Source: Bipolaris cookei (taxonomy: Eukaryota > Ascomycota > Dothideomycetes > Pleosporales > Pleosporaceae). Taken from it: a stretch of DNA of 64,000 bases. Location of the stretch: the NCBI GenBank assembly GCA_002286855.1, contig NRSV01000006.1, forward strand, positions 186,001-250,000. Reading direction: 5' to 3'. Positions within the stretch are counted from its first letter, which is position 1; every line of letters starts with the position of its first letter. Below, piece by piece: positions 24,844 to 37,416 of the stretch. The notes under the pieces are model-generated. The model was not told the DNA's origin. It was given only the letters and a program-made list of their open reading frames with translations, and did not search any database. Both the position numbers and the translations under genes were made by a program.

Positions 24844-26506
24844 TCATTCTAGCACCACACCTCGGCTTCCTTGTCTAAAGGAAGCACCGTTAAATAAGGA
24901 AAGAACGAGACTACGGATGCTCAGGCGCGGGAGGTTTTTAGACATAAGTTCGCTTAGGTCACGTTTGCCCCGCAATACACATTGTAACATACAGTGTTCA
25001 TAGACCCTGACGGGAACCAGGCAGCACCTTTAATTGATTTGTTATTATCATATGACCTTCTCTAAGCCAGCTGCCTGTGCGCTCAATCTTTTCAATGTTT
25101 AGACAAGTGATTGAATGACATTGTAATGGTACATATGTCGGATTACAGGTGACTGTGGTAGCTAATTCCTCGCGATCCGCCTCGATCCTACTTCGGTCAG
25201 ACTCGTACCAGCTCTACATGTATCTTCACAGCAACTTCATTCAGAGGAAAAACACAACTATTATCGAACCGAATGCATTCAGGGTTGTTAGTTATTTCCT
25301 TTAAACACTAGTGATAGAGGCCTTCTGACAACATTTGTGATACGCGACATATTTAGTAAGCTTTTAGGCAAGATCTAGAGTTACGTCAAAGTATAGCAAG
25401 CCGCTCAGTAGGGCGAACCCATGGGCATGTTGTGCAGTTCTAAAAGACAGGGTAAAAGATATCGGAAAACCAGAAGAGTGGTCCCTATGACACAGGAAGC
25501 TTTTCTAGTATCCGAATTAATTCAACTGACCATACCTGTAATGAGAAGAGAGACATACACATCATAGTCTTCGTATGGGACAAACGTCACCTTGACTCAC
25601 TTGATGTCGGATTGTGAAGCATCCTAAAATGCAGTCTCACATATCAACCTGAGACTACAGGATCACTTAGTTAAATTCGGTTGTGGAGAAAAATAGCTCT
25701 TGGTAACGGAAATCCATGTGATCCTCATATTGGATTACTGCTCCATGTAAGGGGGGAGCAGCTCAAATAGATATACAACATACCCATTGGTTAAACTCAG
25801 TGATAAATGAGAGACCACTGATCGCGCTTCGCAAGTGGTATTCAGATGTGTCACATCGCTTGATATTGGATATACCCCTATACTGGAGGCTTGATGTGAA
25901 TACCATTAAATACAGATTGCTTCCATGATGCCTTTTGAGCGTCTGCAATCACTTGTTACTTCTAGCATCAACCAAATCGAATATTTATAGTAGGATGTTG
26001 TAATTGTGTATACTTGTATACTTGTAGATTCAGTGATCACACCAACGCCGCTTTGACTATAGCTAGAATCGATATCTCACCAGTAGAAGCAACAACTCAT
26101 TTATCTAGGGATAACATTGATTGTTAAATATGATGTTGATGATGAAGACCATGGTAAATATATATCATAATTGTCCGTGCAAGTAATAAGGTTACAGCGA
26201 CCGGATGGCTCGGAAGCTCTACCCCGCACACAGCAGAGGGCAACCCCTACAATAGGACCGAAGCAGAGAACATAAGAAGAGAACCTTGTACGCACGTAGC
26301 TAGGCAAGAAGAAGAGTTTAGAATACACACACGCCTGTCTTTTGGCAACCCTTCTGCATTTGTACAAACCTGCTTTAGCCCCGCGTGCACATGCTTCGTA
26401 CCTTGCTGTTTGTACCCGGTCCACGCTTATGCTAGCTAACTACAGTGCCCATTCAGCAATAACCCAATTTACAAACTGTTTTTATCAACGTTTTAGACTA
26501 ATTGAG
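24844..26506. other. AT-rich stretch after the LINE remnant
   Basis: About 1.7 kb without a supported gene. Frames are short and stop-dense. I could not find the LINE reverse transcriptase here. The right end should hold the 3' untranslated region of the kelch gene. Confidence 0.4.
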
Positions 26507-27588
26507 TTAAAATACAAGTTGCCACAAATCCGTCAGTCGTTCATTGTTCTCACCCAATCCACCATGAATGATAATGCTATCATTACCACTTTCAGCCTTG
26601 ACAACATCAGCATCAAACCATCCACGCGGGTCAGGCACACCGTCGCTGCCCTCAGGTTGAAGCTGCGTCCACCATTTCTCAGTGATATCGTAGATCCAGA
26701 CATCGCCTAGCATCTTGCCTGCTCCAGCATGGCCCAGTGACGAAGGGTCGTGTTCGCCAAAAAGCGTGAGCAGCTTGTCCTTATGAGCAAGTCGAACTGG
26801 TAGCAGAACACAGACACTACGGGCTTGGGGTCCGTTGTAGCCATCAGCTTCAAAAGTATCGGTGGACCATGTACTGCTGGCAATGTCGAATACGTCGATG
26901 CTGCCACCTTGTTCAGTGTTGCCGTCGAAGCCATTCATTCTGTAGAGTCTGCCATCGTAGTATGCGATTGAAGCGCCTCCTCGCTGGGAGCCAGGTGCAT
27001 CTGGTGCTTGTGTCCATGTACGGCTGTTGATGTTGAATATCCACAAGTCGGATAGGCGTCCCTTTGCAGGACATCCGGCATGGAGGAAGAAAGTCTCCTT
27101 GCCGTCACTAGTAGAGCAATGATAGCTACGTGCTGGAGGAAAGGGTGCTGATGAATCAGCTGGTGTAACTTTTGTCCATGACGAGCTTGCAGGATCGTAG
27201 CACCACACTGCGCCTTGTTCCTCTATGGGTGCCATATCAATACCCCCGCGTCCAGAGAACAAGTACATTTTGCCATTGAGCACGGCTGATGCACTTCCGA
27301 CTCTTGGACTGGGTGCTGAGGAAGCCGACTTTGTTTCCAGATTTGTTGCATCTGTCCCTGTCTTAGCCAAGTACCTTGATGGCCTGTTCAGATGAGGGGC
27401 ATACTGGACTTGATGGGAACCACATCGACCTTGTCGTCTATGGGCTCCCGAGGCTTGACCTCACCACCAAAGATGCAGACGTTTGAATCGACAACTGAAA
27501 GTACTTGAGAAGAGCGGCGCAATCGCTCATCGTTCAAGAGACGCTTCCAGGAGCCCTTGAGGGTGTTGATTGGTTTACCAACTGGCAT
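26507..27588 (-). CDS. Kelch-repeat beta-propeller protein
   Basis: Two exons (27588-27405 and 27357-26507) encode 344 residues across a 47-nt intron with a GTATGC donor. The acceptor lies unusually close to the only branch-like CTAAG, so the exact acceptor is a little less certain, although it is the only one that keeps the frame open. Kelch-type blades are visible as repeated glycine pairs and Trp-Thr/Tyr-Asp patterns: ICIFGGE-like, MYLFSGRGG, FFLHAGC, LYRMNGFDG, LTLFGEHD and IIIHGGLGE, with W(T/S)-containing strands between. About six blades fit the length. There is no signal peptide or extra domain, so a cytosolic protein is likely. Kelch proteins of this size include scaffolds and the specifier-protein group; no specific role can be assigned. 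Confidence 0.85.
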
Positions 27589-27869
27589 TGTGAGTTCTTA
27601 TTGCTGTCCAAACTATACCTGAATTGAAGTGAGAATTGGCAGGGAATGAGAGAATAGGAGTATGGACCGTCTTAGATCAGGTAAGATGTATACAATTGCG
27701 TCATGCGGGAGGAATGTCACTGTGAAAGATCGGCCGGCAAAACGCGCTAATACCAAGACGTGCTAGTGGGACGCGCATAGATCGTCATTGGTCGCGGCGC
27801 CATGCCCAAAAGTTCGCGATGCAGATGACTTGGGCTTGTCGCAAACCACATGCAACTTGACGTGCCGAG
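27589..27869. promoter_or_regulatory. Shared promoter region, kelch and coilin-like genes
   Basis: A 281-bp region separates the start codons of two divergent genes and so must carry both promoters and leaders. I see no TATA box. A bidirectional promoter is inferred from arrangement only. Confidence 0.5.
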
Positions 27870-30003
27870 ATGAGGCTTCGATTGACGGTGCAGAGGAACG
27901 GTCTACCCGCTGCCAATATCCTCTGGAGCGTTCCCGAAACCAATAGTACACAGGCATACACTATTACGCGTTTGCTCGAAGATGTCAACTACATTATCCC
28001 GCTAGAGGCTGAGCATTGGGGCTTGGAGCATTACGTCGTTGAGGTGGGCGGCTTCGAGTGCCTGCACTTCATGCCTGTCATTAATGCGCTCAAGGAAGAC
28101 GACCATGTTTCGTACGTAACATCATACTAACTGCGCTGCTGTATACTGACGACTCGACTCCAGCATCCGACCGCTCCTGACAGCAGAAGTACGCGCGCGC
28201 ACCCTCACTGGCCGTGATCAGATATCTGACGGAGGCCAACACCTTGTCGATGGCATTCCTTTCGGTCGACCCTACCTGCGACAGCCAAACCGACCGCCCA
28301 TTCGCATACCCCCACGCAAGCGACGCCGACTCGACGACGGAGAAGCAGAGGTAGAAGTAGAAGCCACAGCTTTGCTTATGGAACATGGTGAAGATGCCGA
28401 AGAAGAAGAGGAGTCTCTCCCACTTTTGAACGGCCATACAGTCTCTAGGAGTGGGACGAACAAGTCCGGGAAAGGGTCTAAGACAGTGCACTTCCAGCAG
28501 CCAGAGATTGATGAATCAGATGATAGTGAAGAAGACGACGACTTTGTGCCAGGAGATGGCGGCGAATCTGCCTCTTCTGCCGAAGATTCAGAAGACGACT
28601 CAGATTCAGATTCGGGCTCGGCAGCCAAGTCCGGCAGTTCATCCAGCGCCTCAGACACGTCAGATTCAGCGTCAGATTCAGATACGACGAGTAACTCCGA
28701 CTCCGACTCCGACTCCGACAACAGCGATGCAAGCGCTCCCCCTGACGTATTGTCGTCCAAGGACGGCAGCAAGACTGCAGCAACAAAGCAGGTTCCTCCA
28801 GGCCAGGGACTCAAAGCCACAAAGGTCAGAAACTCTCGACGCACTAGGGTAAATCGTCTTCGTCGTCTGATAGCATCTGGTGTACTTCCCGAGGGTGCGG
28901 GTCTGAGCGACCTGAAGAACTATGAGGAAGGAAACTTTGGCCAGCTCGAAGCAGAAGAGGGCTCTACTAACACACAGCCCTTTTCTAGATCCCAGGGCAA
29001 GAGGAAACGCTTAGATGACGAGGATTCGGCAGGGATAGGAGCTGAAGATGCTTTACAACTGGAACAAAGAAAACAAGAGCTGATGGCAAAGTTTGGAGAC
29101 ACTTTGTCTAGTCCTATGCCATCAGTTGACTCGGTGCAACCACAGACAATACCGGTAGACAAAGCCCCCACTGAGAAAGCAGTTGCCTCGAGAAGGCTAC
29201 GGCCAGACACTGCTGCTATTGGTCGGATACTTGCTCGACAAGCAGCACCAGTGGTTAGAAAGGGAAGAAACAAAGCAGCCGTGGATGAAGTCGCGGAGCC
29301 TGAAAAGGCATCAGACCCTGATTTCTGGAAGTCGCGTATCAACGTGTCTGCTTTTGAGTGTTGGGATGAGGAGTTTGAGCTGAGTGCTCCGCCGTTTCCA
29401 TTCGAGCAGCACTGGGATCCTGCTAGTAAAGCGATGCGGGAGAAGGCGGCTAAGAAGAAACAGAAGAAGAAGCAGAGTCATGCACCACAACAGACATATG
29501 CATTGCAGGAGGAAGATGAGGGAGAGAAGATCATTCTGGACTATGATGATGCTCCTGCGGCTAACAATGAGTCGGAGATTATAGATGCAGCCATTGAGGA
29601 TCAGCTTCAACAGGACCTTGCGACAGCTGCGCAAATTGATTTGGCGCCACTGCCCGAGGACATGAGTACTTTGCCTGATCTTACCGCGGCTGACATGAAG
29701 AAGGGTGCCGTCATTGCATGCAAGTTCTTTACTGTTAACCCTGTTACTGTCACACCTGAAATTAGTGGGTTCAAGACGGCGACTGTGGAGCACGAAGGGG
29801 ACTCAGGGCCTGGCGCAGGGACAATTCAATTGAGGATTGCAGCGCGCGACCTGGTCAAGAAGGAGAAGAAGTTTGACAGTAAAGGCAATCGAATCTACAA
29901 CGCGGCTGATGCGTTGCTGATGGAGAGTGACGACGAAGAAGATGGCTTATGGGAGGGGCAGTTTGGCGAACTCTTAGAAGCAAAGCTGGTGAAGGCTGCA
30001 TAG
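27870..30003 (+). CDS. Coilin-like nuclear protein
   Basis: Two exons (27870-28111 and 28164-30003) encode 693 residues; the intron is 52 nt with GTACGT and CTAAC. The N-terminal 85 residues (starting MRLRLTVQ, with a TITRLLEDVNYIIPLE helix and a DDHVSIRPL strand after splicing) look like the ubiquitin-like fold of coilin. A basic PPRKRRR signal near residue 135 suggests nuclear import. A long acidic Ser/Asp/Glu-rich region follows (residues about 155-280). The C-terminal domain, about the last 115 residues, starts with GAVIACKFFTVN and contains VTPEISGFKTATVE, which resembles the Tudor-like domain of animal and plant coilins. Coilin scaffolds Cajal bodies, where small nuclear RNPs mature. 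The match is by pattern at both ends, not by alignment, so the name is tentative. Confidence 0.68.
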
Positions 30004-30622
30004 AGCGGCACTGACCGTTGTAACAATGTTAGCCTTTTTTCTATGTATTAGTATATCCAATTGTAATAGTATATTTACTATGTACATGTAGATGTACTCT
30101 TACCCCAGAAGCATATGACCCATGTGTCAGCCGCAGAAGACTAATAAGGCCGACGAGGCTGCGGGGGGCGCGGTGGGCTAGAAAGGCAGGGTCTGTATGT
30201 ACCCCACCAAATGTCATGTTACCCGCTCACCATAGATAAGCTGCATGAACCGGCGATCACCAACTCAATGCATTCACCATTGAAAAGAAATTTTGTTTTG
30301 TGTATGTGTATGTGTATGCGGGCGGCTTCTGCGCCAATTTCGCATGCCTGGTGAGCTGTTTATGGAACAGGGCGGCTACGACTCGGAGTGTCATTGTTGT
30401 GCGGGCTTTTGGTGGGTGCCAGGAATCCATGTCCTAGCCTGGCTCTAACAACTGCCGTGGTGGGGTAGCTTCATAGTTTCATGTTGGCAATGGGTGCATG
30501 ATGCAGTAATGCGGAAGAGAAACTTTACGAATTTTCGGCCCTTGTAATCCGTCCGACTTAAATTCTTAGCAATCCCACCTTTTTTTCACTACACCACACT
30601 CTTCAACAAAACATCCACCACC
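30004..30622. other. Intergenic between coilin-like and MetE-like genes
   Basis: About 620 bp. It holds the 3' region of the coilin-like gene and the promoter of the MetE-like gene, with a short TGTATG repeat near 30,300. Pyrimidine-rich sequence precedes the start at 30,623. Confidence 0.45.
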
Positions 30623-31759
30623 ATGCCTCTCCCTACTGGTGTATACCGTGCCGACCACGTCGGCTCCTTCCTCCGCCCCAAGGCCGTCCTCGAGGCGCGC
30701 ACAAAAGCCGCCAATGGCGAAATCACGGCCGAGGAGCTTCGCAAGGTCGAAGACGAGCACATTGCCCAGGTTGCAAAGCAGCAAATAGACAACGGCCTGC
30801 TTTCCGTCACCGATGGAGAATTCCGCCGCGCATACTTTCACCTCGACTTCCTCAAGAATGTCGCCGGTATTGAGGAGAAGGGCCAGGTTGGAAACATTAG
30901 GCACAAGGACGGCTTCTCCCCGCCAACCCTGGTCGTAACTGGCAAGCTTGGCCACCCCAAAGCTATCCAGGTCAAGGACTTTGAGTTCCTTGAGCAGGCT
31001 ATCAAGAACAATGACAGCCAGGCCACAACAAAGGTCTGCATTCCTTCGCCCACAATGGTGCACTTCCGTGGTGGCCGTGCCTCCATCGACATCTCCGCCT
31101 ACCCAGACCTCGATGTTTTCTTCGACGATCTTGCACGCGTCTACCAGGAGGAGCTCGACTCCCTCTACAAGGCCGGCTGCCGCTTCGTCCAGCTCGACGA
31201 TACAAACCTTGCCTACCTGTGCGACCCAGACATGCGCAAGGCTGCCGAAACCGAGCGCAACGAGGACCTCAGCACCCTGCCGCGCAAGTACGCTGAGCTC
31301 ATCAACAAGGCCATTGAGAAGAGACCCGCCGACATGAAGATTGGCATCCATCTCTGCCGTGGCAACTACCGCTCCAAGTGGTTCGCCTCAGGCGGCTACG
31401 AACCCGTCGCAGAAGTCCTCTTCAAAGAACTCAACGTCGATGCCTACTTCCTCGAGTACGATGACGCGCGCTCCGGTGACTTTAGCCCCCTGCGTCACCT
31501 CCCTGAGCACAAGGTTGTCGTTCTTGGAGTCATGTCGAGCAAGAAGAATACACTGGACGACAAGGACGAGATCATCAAGAGGTTGCATGAGGCCGCCAAG
31601 ATTACGCCAAAGGGTCTTGACCAGCTTTGTGTGAGCCACCAGTGTGGATTCAGTTCGACTGCTGAAGGCAATGAGTTGACGGAGGAGGAGCAGTGGGCCA
31701 AGGTTAGACTTAATGTTGAGATTGCGAAGAGTGTTTGGGGTGAGGATATTACAAAGTAA
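30623..31759 (+). CDS. MetE C-terminal-like (YxjG-type) protein
   Basis: A single exon encodes 378 residues. The protein covers only the catalytic half of cobalamin-independent methionine synthase (MetE) and has the size of bacterial YxjG/YxjH proteins. Visible features are RADHVGSFLRP at the N terminus, TDGEFRRAYFH, QLDDTNLAYLCD, the IHLCRGNYRS motif whose His and Cys are zinc ligands in MetE, and SHQCGFSS with the third ligand Cys. The protein may transfer a methyl group to a thiol, but whether it makes methionine is not clear. The ATG follows a pyrimidine-rich leader ending in CACCACC. Codon use is strongly biased to C-ending codons, typical of well-expressed genes. The reading frame is intact. 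Confidence 0.92.
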   Translation: MPLPTGVYRADHVGSFLRPKAVLEARTKAANGEITAEELRKVEDEHIAQVAKQQIDNGLLSVTDGEFRRAYFHLDFLKNVAGIEEKGQVGNIRHKDGFSPPTLVVTGKLGHPKAIQVKDFEFLEQAIKNNDSQATTKVCIPSPTMVHFRGGRASIDISAYPDLDVFFDDLARVYQEELDSLYKAGCRFVQLDDTNLAYLCDPDMRKAAETERNEDLSTLPRKYAELINKAIEKRPADMKIGIHLCRGNYRSKWFASGGYEPVAEVLFKELNVDAYFLEYDDARSGDFSPLRHLPEHKVVVLGVMSSKKNTLDDKDEIIKRLHEAAKITPKGLDQLCVSHQCGFSSTAEGNELTEEEQWAKVRLNVEIAKSVWGEDITK

Positions 31760-34700
31760 GAGCTTTCGTTCAGAGAGTATCTTGAAGCTTGGTCACGACG
31801 CATGTGTAAGCGATGTGGGAAAAGGCGTTTACCAGCATTTTTTTAGAGATGTACGCATTGCATGCAGGGTGGAGGAGGAACGGGACATCCCGAGGTGTAG
31901 TGTCGGGAACAGCATGAGCGAGAGAGACGTGTTTGAAGCGACGACGATGACGATGATGATGACTGCGACGACGACGATAATGTGTGCCGATCAATTGGTC
32001 TAGAACCCCATCTCAGTTCTTTTTGGGAGGACATGCCTCTTCAACGAGGTCAGGGTCGGGATAACCATTTCTTGGATGTACATATTTGTAGAAATAGTAA
32101 AAAAATGGTTCAACCCCTCCAAAACACACACTTACACACATACACACATGTACATGCATCATTCTCCCCCTTTCCCGAGCTAAAAGAAAGTATAATGCAA
32201 AGAAAAAAGAAAAGAAAGTAGCCAATGCCGATGCCGATGCCGATACACTGCGCTTTCTTCCTTCGGCTTTGGCACACGTGGATGCTTCTATACTTGCTTT
32301 TAAACTTCTCGTCCCGCCCTTTTTTCTTTTCTAAAGAGAAAAAAAAGGGAGCATACGATCCCGTGTCCCTTGCATACTTGCATTTATCTTTCCGCGGACC
32401 AGACGATCTCGTGTCCCTTGCATGAACGCCTCCGTAACCTCCGAAACCTGCTACGACTATACCTTGGTGAATGAGACTGAGGCATATTGTGTAGTTCAGA
32501 CTCTTGAACCTTTGATGTTGTGAAAACGAGCCGAATGTAGACTTCTGAGTTGAGTGTGGAGAATATGCAACACCATGGGTATTCATAGGCTTAGGGCGCA
32601 AGTAGACAGTCCCGGTATTTGTATAGATATAATTTCACGTGCAAGGCATGAGATATACATTTACGTGTACTGCGTCTGTCTCACTGGTAGTTTAATATAT
32701 GAGATGTTCTAGGCCCCCCCCCCTTTTTTTTTAAAAAAAAGGCTAGTCAACTAAGTTTCTGTGTAGGGCATAGGGGATGGAGTTGGGGTGATATGTGTCG
32801 GTGCTGATTACAGAGTCTACGTGATGCACCTGGCTGAGATCGTTAGACGTTTTGTGGGATATGAAGGAGCAGTGGGTATCTAAAACGTGATGCTGTTGCT
32901 GGTATGATACAGGCGGAGGTCAAGAGAAGTCCTGTACAAAATTTGTTCTGTGGGAGGGTCTGGAGGTAGCTATGAATGCCAAGTGGGTGCCGTGATAGAT
33001 TGTGAGCGTGGAGAAGGAGTGTGTGCCAAGGGTTATTTTTGAATTAACTGTAAGGGTGGGTTGGATATGCTCATGTTTTTGCTACCTGGGAATGGGGATG
33101 AGGTTGGTTAGTTTCGAATGGGAAGGAACATGGTGTGGGAGAAACTGGGAGTGGAGGATTTTTGGATTTTATGGGGCCTGGTGCTGTGAGGATCACTGCC
33201 TGTTACCCGATCTGGGCGCAGAGATGTGATGAGGATCTGGGCGATCGATTGGTCTGGAACGTGTTCAATGTGAGATGTCTGGGCATGCGTGAGTAGACAC
33301 ATCAATGCAGGAGATGCTAGAGTATGCAGCACTGCTGGCACATTCTAACCCTGCGATGAGTAGTGGCGTTTCGATGGCAGAGAGAACAGCGGATATGTGA
33401 TTCAGTTCGCTTGAAGAGACATCTTGATTTACTTCGTCTGACTTGCTTTCTCAGTAATCTCTCCAGAGCAGATTTGAGAGACTTTCATGTGGCGTACCCT
33501 CTATAGTCTACTTGATGTGTCTGCCCACCTTTTTCTCGCTTTTCGTGACTTGGCAATAGTGCAACCCCATTGGGTTTGAACCAGCGCCTAAACGAATACC
33601 GATCATGCTGTTATCCTGACATGTCCATCGGTGAAGCTCCAACACTTCACTCGCATAGAGTTTGGCAGAGTAACTCTATTCCAGTATGACATCATTGTTT
33701 GTAACGTCATAGCAATCAAATATATACTATGTCTATACAATCGCTTTCAATATTAGACTACAGTGTGATCGGTATGTCCCGCACAGACTGGCGCGTATAG
33801 CTTGCTTGGCTAATGAGCAGTCAACGCCATGCATATTTCGCTCTAAATGCAACAAGCAGAAACAATCCATAGGCTCTTCTAAACTCATAGGCCTTGTCCG
33901 GAAATTGCAAAAACACCGGAACTCCAAGCAATCATACTACTCTAAGCAACACAGCCGGCATTCTGCTACTAGAAAAAGTATTGGATTTCAGACTCTTGTG
34001 GTGAACTAGCCGTGACATATGACACCTCCCAAAGCAGGTTAGGGGATCTTCATATGCAAGACAGTGTGCTTCGGGAATGAACTTCCATGCCTTTAATTGA
34101 TGCCTCTGACTGCATCTCCATATGCATTGTCAACTCCGTGTCTACACCTAGTTCTGCAAAGCTAAGTAGGTAGTACTTTATCATTCACATGCAACAAGTG
34201 TTGAAAGCTCTGCGGGTTCCCGTTGTTCCGTTGCCACCATCGCACTCTTTTAGGTAACAGCAATGCGGGATATTGCAAGAAGAAAATTCCGATTCAATGA
34301 CAGAGCTTTTGTCTTGTTCAGTTTCCGTCTCAGCTGTTCAGCCACATTTGATTTGGACCTCTCGGCATGCTTCCAATTATCCCATTTTGTTTTGTCTTCA
34401 CAGCATGCGGGCATCATTGGCTGTCGACATCCGTTGCTGACTATTGTTAGTTCAAAGCTGAGTGGCTTTCGCATTATCCTATTAGGGTGAAGTTGCGTTG
34501 CTTTTGTTGTCTTGGTTTCTTTTGTGAGAACATAGCATGCGGCACGTTTAATTGCCGTAGTGAGCGGGAGGCCAGCCGCGAATAGACCCTGGCGAGCAGA
34601 CCCTGGCGAGCCAGTGGCTCGCTGCGTGTGTACCAGTTGGCGAGCGTTTGTCCACAAAGAGCCTCCCTACTGTGAAAAGAGGACTGCAGGTAGCCGTCTC

Positions 34701-36211
34701 ACGACGGGCGGTGAAGGAAGGATGCTGAGAGAGGGATCTAGGATTGTTGATGGACTGGAAGCCGTCTGCACTCGAATCTCTACTATGCTCCTCCACTTGT
34801 ACAAATTCGTTCAGCACATGTGAAAACGTGTCATGGTAAACGATGATCAGAAAGGAAGTTGACTCGCTGCCACGATGACATATGCGTGTGGTGTCGCCGC
34901 GTCGGTACGTGCTAGATCTCGTCTGATTCGTCTTGCTAGATCGCCAAGCCATGATCTTAGTGCCACTCAGCCTCCCCTTAACTCTTCCAAAAGCAATTGC
35001 TTAACTTCTGACCATTAATCTTGGCGTACCACCGAGCACAATGATCCATCCGTCTCTCAAGGCACTCTGGATCATGTTCGCAGTGTGCCTCCAGACCCAG
35101 GATACTACAGTGTCCTCAGCATCATAACCCATTAATCAAAGCAGTATCTGCGTCTCTTTGCAAGAGCAATATCTGGTTTGAGAGCTTCTGCGACGGTGTT
35201 CGGCAGCAATAGCAAGGGGGTGGGGATCGTCCCGTCCCGTACCCACAGCCACATACAAGCTCTCGGCCCGGCAGGTGCCTTGCGGTATTCCCAATGCCAT
35301 CCAACCAACCAGAGGAGAGCACGCCATTTACAGGCTAACATGCACACATGTGTGGTAGTGTTCGGTCCGAATTCAGTACTCTGTCAACTTGGCATGGTGA
35401 GGAATCGGCAAGATTTCATGTTACATCGCTAATTAGGACGCTAATTGAGGAGGACAAGCGCGAAAGCTGGGCAATGAATAGTGCACGGTGCAATCGCGAG
35501 GGGCGGAGGAGCCAGGGTTCGAAGATCTTCATGTCAGTGCTCTAGTTTTTATCCACAAAGAGTACTCAGCGATGAGTTGTGGAGCTAGTTTACCAGAGAT
35601 TCTGCATGCTAGCTTGTGTTAGTGCTAATAATTTCAGCGTCTGTGAAGATCACAATGTCTACGGGGTTTGTTTCTGCTGGGTAGGATACTCCCTGAAGAC
35701 AGCAAGGTCGGGATGATCAAAGTCAATGTGAGCTCTGATGAACTTCATCATCTCAAAATCACGAGTTTCAATTCAAGTGCTTCTACTACTTTTACAAAGA
35801 GTAAAGCATAGAAATCTCTTTTCAGTCCAATCAAGTGTGACATGCGTGGAGTAAGCTACAAAGAACAAAAGTTAATATCAACCCAGCCACAGGGCTAGCG
35901 GCGCTATGCACATGATGATTTGGCACCTATCACCAGTAACACCGCCTCGCCGACTACCGACGAGTTGCCATGATCGACATCTCAACTGATGCATGTGGGA
36001 GATCAACATGCCTAGTGGCATTTGTCCTTGGACATCGTGGTAGACTACAGCGCGTGCCTATAGTTACACTTGGACAGCATCAGATGTATAAAAGCTCTCC
36101 AGTCCTCGAGACAATCAACTCATCATCCAGCTCCATCTACAACTCCCCACTACCATCTTCTCATCACTCAACCCAAGCTCAATAACAAAAGCTTCTTTTA
36201 CAACCGCAAAA
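31760..36211. other. Gene-free stretch of about 4.5 kb
   Basis: No coding frame here has recognisable domains or a splice structure I could build. Contents include the 3' end of the MetE-like gene, an ACACAC-rich tract near 32,125-32,150, and a C-run followed by T- and A-runs near 32,716-32,745. A 14-bp direct duplication (AGACCCTGGCGAGC) lies near 34,585-34,612. The promoter of the HsbA-like gene is at the right end. Confidence 0.45.
36087..36093 (+). promoter_or_regulatory. TATA box of the HsbA-like gene
   Basis: A TATAAAA element lies about 120 bp upstream of the start codon. It is followed by a CT- and CA-rich leader of the kind seen before well-expressed fungal genes. Transcription would be expected to start roughly 30-60 bp downstream. 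Confidence 0.6.
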
Positions 36212-36890
36212 ATGGTCGCCATCCGCAACATCTTCACTGCCGCCCTGGCTCTTGCTGCTCCCATCTCTGCGGCTATTACTCCTGCCCAGACCGTCGAAAA
36301 CATCAGGATGATCACCTCCAAGAGCCAGGCCCTCCAGGCACCTGCTCAGTCCATCACCATCCTCAACGGACCTCTCATCGTTATTGGCCAGGGACCATTC
36401 CCCCAGATCATTGCTGGTTTCACCGACATCGTCACCACTGTCACTACTTCCATTGCTCAGATGCAAGGCTCTGAGCCTGTCAAGGCTGGTGCCGAATCTG
36501 ACGCCATCTTCGAGGCATTCCGTGAAGTGAGTACAATCTCTCCTTACAATGAACAAAACTAACAAGAAAAACAGTTTGTCCGCGTCCACCAAGTTCTCTT
36601 GAACATTCTCATCGGCAAGGCTGGTCTCTTCACTACCGTTCCCGTCATCGGCCAGCCTGTCGCAGCTGTTCTCAGGCAGGTTGAGAGCGTTGTCGATGTA
36701 AGTGAATCCGCCATCTTCATCTCCGCTTGGAAACTCACAGCACTATACTAACACTTCCCTTTAGACTGTCGCTTTCCAACTCATCGACACCGTCGAGTCC
36801 CGTGCCTCTGACCTCCAGAACCAGGCCAACTCTCTCGGCGCCACCCTCGACATCTGCATCAACTCTTACGAGGGTCTCCAGACCAAATAA
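36212..36890 (+). CDS. HsbA-family secreted surface-binding protein
   Basis: Three exons (36212-36526, 36575-36697 and 36765-36890) encode 187 residues; the introns are 48 and 67 nt, both in phase 0. A signal peptide of about 20 residues (MVAIRNIFTAALALAAPISA) is followed by TPAQTVENIRMITSKSQALQAPAQ, the start of the hydrophobic surface-binding protein A / galactomannoprotein family. The remaining sequence is mostly amphipathic helix. Length and single-domain layout match the family. HsbA of Aspergillus oryzae binds hydrophobic surfaces and recruits cutinase or polyesterase; in pathogens relatives are secreted or wall-bound. A TATA box and biased codons suggest strong, regulated expression. 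Wall or extracellular location is predicted. Confidence 0.92.
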
Positions 36891-37416
36891 ATCTCTTCCA
36901 ATTGAGTAGTCTGCCGCCTCAATCGAAGCGGTTGTCTAAAAGAGAACTCGACTCGGGACTAGCAGTGGAGATATCGGTTCTGGAAGATATATGAATAACG
37001 GATAGTGGTTTAATGACCACCATGTTGTGATGGGAAATGGAGCGGTTTTCGTCAGCAGGAGCCGTCTCTAGTGCGATTCTTTTCTTTTGCTGAATTCGAT
37101 TGTTTATACATGATCACTCTTTCTGTTAATACTTTTTCGGAATACATATTTGGTTACGGGAACTGCCTGTTTTGCATTGCTCCAAGTGGTGAATTGAACC
37201 AAATAACTGCTTATGTTCCTTCCTTCTAATGTTGCTGCGCAAGGAAAACATGGCAACAGTTGGATCTTCTTCACCCCGTTCACCCCGCTTACCCCCTTTT
37301 TCTTTCCAAATCCAAGCATACTCTGCCACTAACGCAAACAGCAATTACTCGTCGATTCAAGCTTTGAAACTAAACACTAGCAAGTCTCCCATCTCTACTG
37401 CCTACAAAACTTCCAT
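36891..37416. other. Intergenic between convergent genes
   Basis: About 530 bp between the 3' ends of the HsbA-like gene (plus) and the iminopeptidase gene (minus). It should hold both 3' untranslated regions. Nothing else was seen. Confidence 0.5.

Noticed and set aside
28272..28844. Serine-rich minus-strand protein
   Set aside because: It is the antisense reading of the acidic Ser/Asp region of the coilin-like gene.
21305..31759. Secondary-metabolite cluster around the P450
   Set aside because: No polyketide synthase, peptide synthetase, terpene synthase or transporter is nearby, and the flanking genes look unrelated.
33550..33640. Possible tRNA, with a GGTTCAAACCC B-box-like sequence on the minus strand
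   Set aside because: The flanking bases do not pair into a T-arm or an acceptor stem, and no matching anticodon arm is found.
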